Of a stretch of 8,568 bases of DNA, positions 6,918 through 8,568 are shown piece after piece; position 1 is the stretch's first letter; each line of letters opens with the position of its first letter. The notes under the pieces are model-generated. The model ran no database searches and was not told where the DNA came from. It worked only from the letters and a program-made list of their open reading frames with translations. The DNA is taken from NCBI GenBank assembly GCA_905372595.1, contig CAJPPS010000049.1, positions 1 to 8,568 on the forward strand, in the 5' to 3' direction. The position numbers were made by a program, and so were the translations under genes. Origin of the DNA: an uncultured Capnocytophaga sp. (lineage in GTDB: Bacteria > Bacteroidota > Bacteroidia > Flavobacteriales > Flavobacteriaceae).

Positions 6918-7223
6918 ATGAGTCAAAAAATCAGAATAAAACTAAAATCTTACGATCATAATTTGGTAGACAAGTCTGCTGAGAAGATTGTAAAAACAGT
7001 AAAATCAACAGGAGCAGGAGTAGTAGGACCTATTCCACTTCCTACACACAAAAAATTATTTACTGTATTACGTTCTCCACACGTGAATAAAAAAGCGAGA
7101 GAGCAGTTCCAGCTAAGTTCATACAAACGTTTGTTAGACATCTATAGTTCATCACCTAAGACAATAGATGCACTAATGAAGCTAGAACTTCCTAGTGGAG
7201 TAGAAGTAGAAATCAAAGTGTGA
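6918..7223 (+). CDS. rpsJ: 30S ribosomal protein S10
   Basis: S10 is a late-assembling head protein of the small subunit and, as NusE, pairs with NusB in transcription antitermination. The 101-residue product has the family pattern: QKIRIKLKSYDH at the start, STGAGVVGPIPLPT (about 31-44), the rRNA-binding loop SPHVNKKAREQF and a C-terminal LPSGVEVEIKV. Length is normal. It begins 12 nt after fusA with an A-rich leader (GTAAAGAAA), so it has no space for the L4-responsive leader that precedes rpsJ in E. coli. Its stop (TGA) is followed by the only long gap of the operon. Confidence 0.99.
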   Translation: MSQKIRIKLKSYDHNLVDKSAEKIVKTVKSTGAGVVGPIPLPTHKKLFTVLRSPHVNKKAREQFQLSSYKRLLDIYSSSPKTIDALMKLELPSGVEVEIKV

Positions 7224-7400
7224 TAAAAAGCAAAACGGAAGATTTGCTTGACTTGTCCCAAAACAATAGCGTGAGGGAAAAACGGTTATAAATTGATATT
7301 CAGGGATGAAATACTTCACCCTGAATTTCAACTTGTAGTTAAAAAGAAAATTTCATTACACTATTCAAAACAAAAAGTTAATTAATTTTAAATATTAAAT
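7224..7400 (+). promoter_or_regulatory. Structured rpsJ-rplC intergenic region, candidate leader RNA
   Basis: This gap is 177 nt, while the other spacings in the operon are 12-28 nt or overlapping. It can form a 7-bp hairpin (7228-7234 with 7243-7249, loop of 8), a weaker TCCC/GGGA pairing (7256-7259 with 7275-7278) and the long hairpin at 7293-7331. No TAnnTTTG promoter is visible and no T-run follows the hairpins, so it is not an obvious promoter or intrinsic terminator. From 7332 to the rplC ATG the sequence is AT-rich and weakly structured. A cis-acting control region for rplC/rplD is an inference. Confidence 0.5.
7293..7331 (+). promoter_or_regulatory. Long hairpin upstream of rplC
   Basis: The arms are TTGA / TCAA (7293-7296 with 7328-7331), a single T-T mismatch, ATTCAGGG / CCCTGAAT (7298-7305 with 7319-7326), a bulged A at 7306, then TGAA / TTCA (7307-7310 with 7315-7318) closed by the loop ATAC. 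That gives 16 base pairs in 39 nt within AT-rich sequence. The next bases are ACTTGTAG-like with no U-tract, which argues against a terminator. Confidence 0.7.
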
Positions 7401-8018
7401 ATGTCTGGGTTAATAGGAAAAAAAGTAGGCATGACTAGTATTTTTGATGAGAATGGGAAAAACATTCCTTGTACCATCATTGAGGTAGGACCATGCGTAG
7501 TTACCCAAGTCAGAACCAAAGAGGTTGACGGGTATGAGGCTCTTCAACTTGGTTTCGATGACAAAAAGGAGAAACACACGAACAAAGCAGCGGCAGGGCA
7601 TTTTGCCAAAGCAGGAGTTACTCCTAAAAAGAAACTTGTCGAATTCCAAGGATTTGAGAGCAATTACAAATTAGGAGACACTATTACAGTTGAATTTTTT
7701 GTAGAAGGAGAATTTGTGGATATCACAGGAACTTCCAAAGGGAAAGGATTTCAAGGGGTAGTTCGTCGTCACGGTTTTGGAGGAGTAGGACAGTCTACTC
7801 ACGGACAACATAACCGACTAAGAGCACCAGGTTCAGTAGGAGCATCATCTTATCCTTCACGTGTATTCAAAGGAATGCGTATGGCAGGAAGAATGGGTGC
7901 AGAAAGAGTAACAGTACAAAATTTAAGAGTGTTAAAAGTGATTTCTGAAAAGAATCTTCTCATCATAAAAGGATGTATTCCAGGTCACAAAAATGCTTAC
8001 GTAACGATTCATAAATAA
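7401..8018 (+). CDS. rplC: 50S ribosomal protein L3
   Basis: L3 is an early assembly protein of the large subunit whose extension reaches the peptidyl transferase centre. The 205-residue product has GLIGKKVGMTSIFDENG at the start, AGHFAKAGV (65-73), TGTSKGKGFQG (109-119), the extended loop with STHGQHNRLRAPGSVG, and VFKGMRMAGRMG (155-166). Length is normal. At the position of E. coli Gln150, the PrmB methylation site, this protein has Ser150 (in GASSYPS). It is preceded by the 177-nt structured gap and an AT-rich start context (AATATTAAAT then ATG). Its stop overlaps the rplD start by one base (TAATG), which suggests translational coupling. Confidence 0.99.
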   Translation: MSGLIGKKVGMTSIFDENGKNIPCTIIEVGPCVVTQVRTKEVDGYEALQLGFDDKKEKHTNKAAAGHFAKAGVTPKKKLVEFQGFESNYKLGDTITVEFFVEGEFVDITGTSKGKGFQGVVRRHGFGGVGQSTHGQHNRLRAPGSVGASSYPSRVFKGMRMAGRMGAERVTVQNLRVLKVISEKNLLIIKGCIPGHKNAYVTIHK

Positions 8019-8568
8019 TGGAAGTAGCAGTATTAAATATACAAGGAAAAGAAACAGGAAGAAAGATTACTCTTTCTGAGGCTGTTTTCGGGATAGAACC
8101 TAACAATCACACTATTTATTTGGATATTAAGCAATTCTTAGCTAATCAACGCCAAGGAACTCACAAATCCAAAGAACGTAATGAAGTAGCCGGAAGTACT
8201 CGTAAGATCAAAAAACAAAAAGGTACAGGTACAGCTCGTGCGGGAAGTGTGAAATCACCTGTATTTGTAGGAGGAGGTCGTATATTTGGTCCTCGCCCTA
8301 AGGATTATACTCAGAAGCTTAACAAAAAAGTAAAACGCCTAGCACGTCGTTCTATTCTTAGCCAGAAAGCAAAAGATGGAGCAATTATTGTCTTGGAAAA
8401 CTTTAATTTTGAAGCTCCTAAAACTAAAGAATTTACAAATATTCTTTCTAACTTAGGGATTCAAGATAAAAAAGTACTTTTTGTATTGTCAGATATAAAT
8501 AAAAATGTATATTTGTCCTCTCGTAATTTACCAAGTGTAAATACAATAACTGCTTCTGAATTAAACAC
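8018..8568 (+). CDS. rplD: 50S ribosomal protein L4, C-terminus beyond window
   Basis: L4 binds 23S rRNA and sends an extended loop to the polypeptide exit tunnel. In several bacteria it also represses its own operon. The window contains residues 1-183 before the right edge; the family is about 205-210 residues, so roughly 25 are missing. Visible features are MEVAVLNIQGKETG, the loop segment with STRKIKKQKGTGTARAGS (60-77), GGGRIFGPRPKDY (85-97) and KVKRLARRSILSQK (104-117). The loop residues KGTGTARAG, near which macrolide-resistance changes occur in other species, are the usual ones. The start ATG overlaps the rplC stop. No defect is seen in the part present. Confidence 0.98.
   Translation, partial: MEVAVLNIQGKETGRKITLSEAVFGIEPNNHTIYLDIKQFLANQRQGTHKSKERNEVAGSTRKIKKQKGTGTARAGSVKSPVFVGGGRIFGPRPKDYTQKLNKKVKRLARRSILSQKAKDGAIIVLENFNFEAPKTKEFTNILSNLGIQDKKVLFVLSDINKNVYLSSRNLPSVNTITASELN

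Overview
The window looks like a chromosomal segment from a low-GC flavobacterium, most like Capnocytophaga; the genus is an inference. The evidence is threefold. Two promoters have the Bacteroidetes form TTTG-N20-TATCTTTG. Start codons sit in A-rich contexts, with at most one weak Shine-Dalgarno-like match. The ribosomal proteins have Bacteroidetes-type sequences, and rpsL-rpsG-fusA runs straight into rpsJ-rplC-rplD with no tuf gene between.

Left half (1-3514, minus strand, AT-rich): a family of small exported or membrane-anchored proteins built from degenerate YD (Rhs-like) repeats. In transcription order there is a 294-residue membrane-anchored member (3514-2630), an orphan C-terminal relic of another copy (2629-2525), two closely related secreted members (2512-1781 and 1769-1065), a cytoplasmic DUF1877/YfbM-family protein (1052-555) and, behind its own promoter, a further secreted member cut by the left edge (378-1). 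The spacing suggests one transcript from about 3540 to 555. A direct repeat of about 135 bp spans gene junctions, which shows that the array grew by tandem duplication. No function can be assigned to the family.

Middle (3515-3852): a divergent AT-rich intergenic region with the two outward promoters and nothing else recognisable.

Right half (3853-8568, plus strand): the str/S10 ribosomal operon, with rpsL (S12), rpsG (S7), fusA (EF-G), rpsJ (S10), rplC (L3) and rplD (L4, cut by the right edge). Gaps are 12-28 nt and rplC/rplD overlap by one base. The exception is a 177-nt rpsJ-rplC gap that holds a long hairpin and smaller ones and may be a ribosomal-protein leader RNA. These genes form and drive the ribosome: S12, S7 and S10 in the small subunit, L3 and L4 in the large subunit, and EF-G for translocation.

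The points most worth a second look are the structured rpsJ-rplC leader and the duplicating YD-repeat array with its orphan C-terminal fragment.
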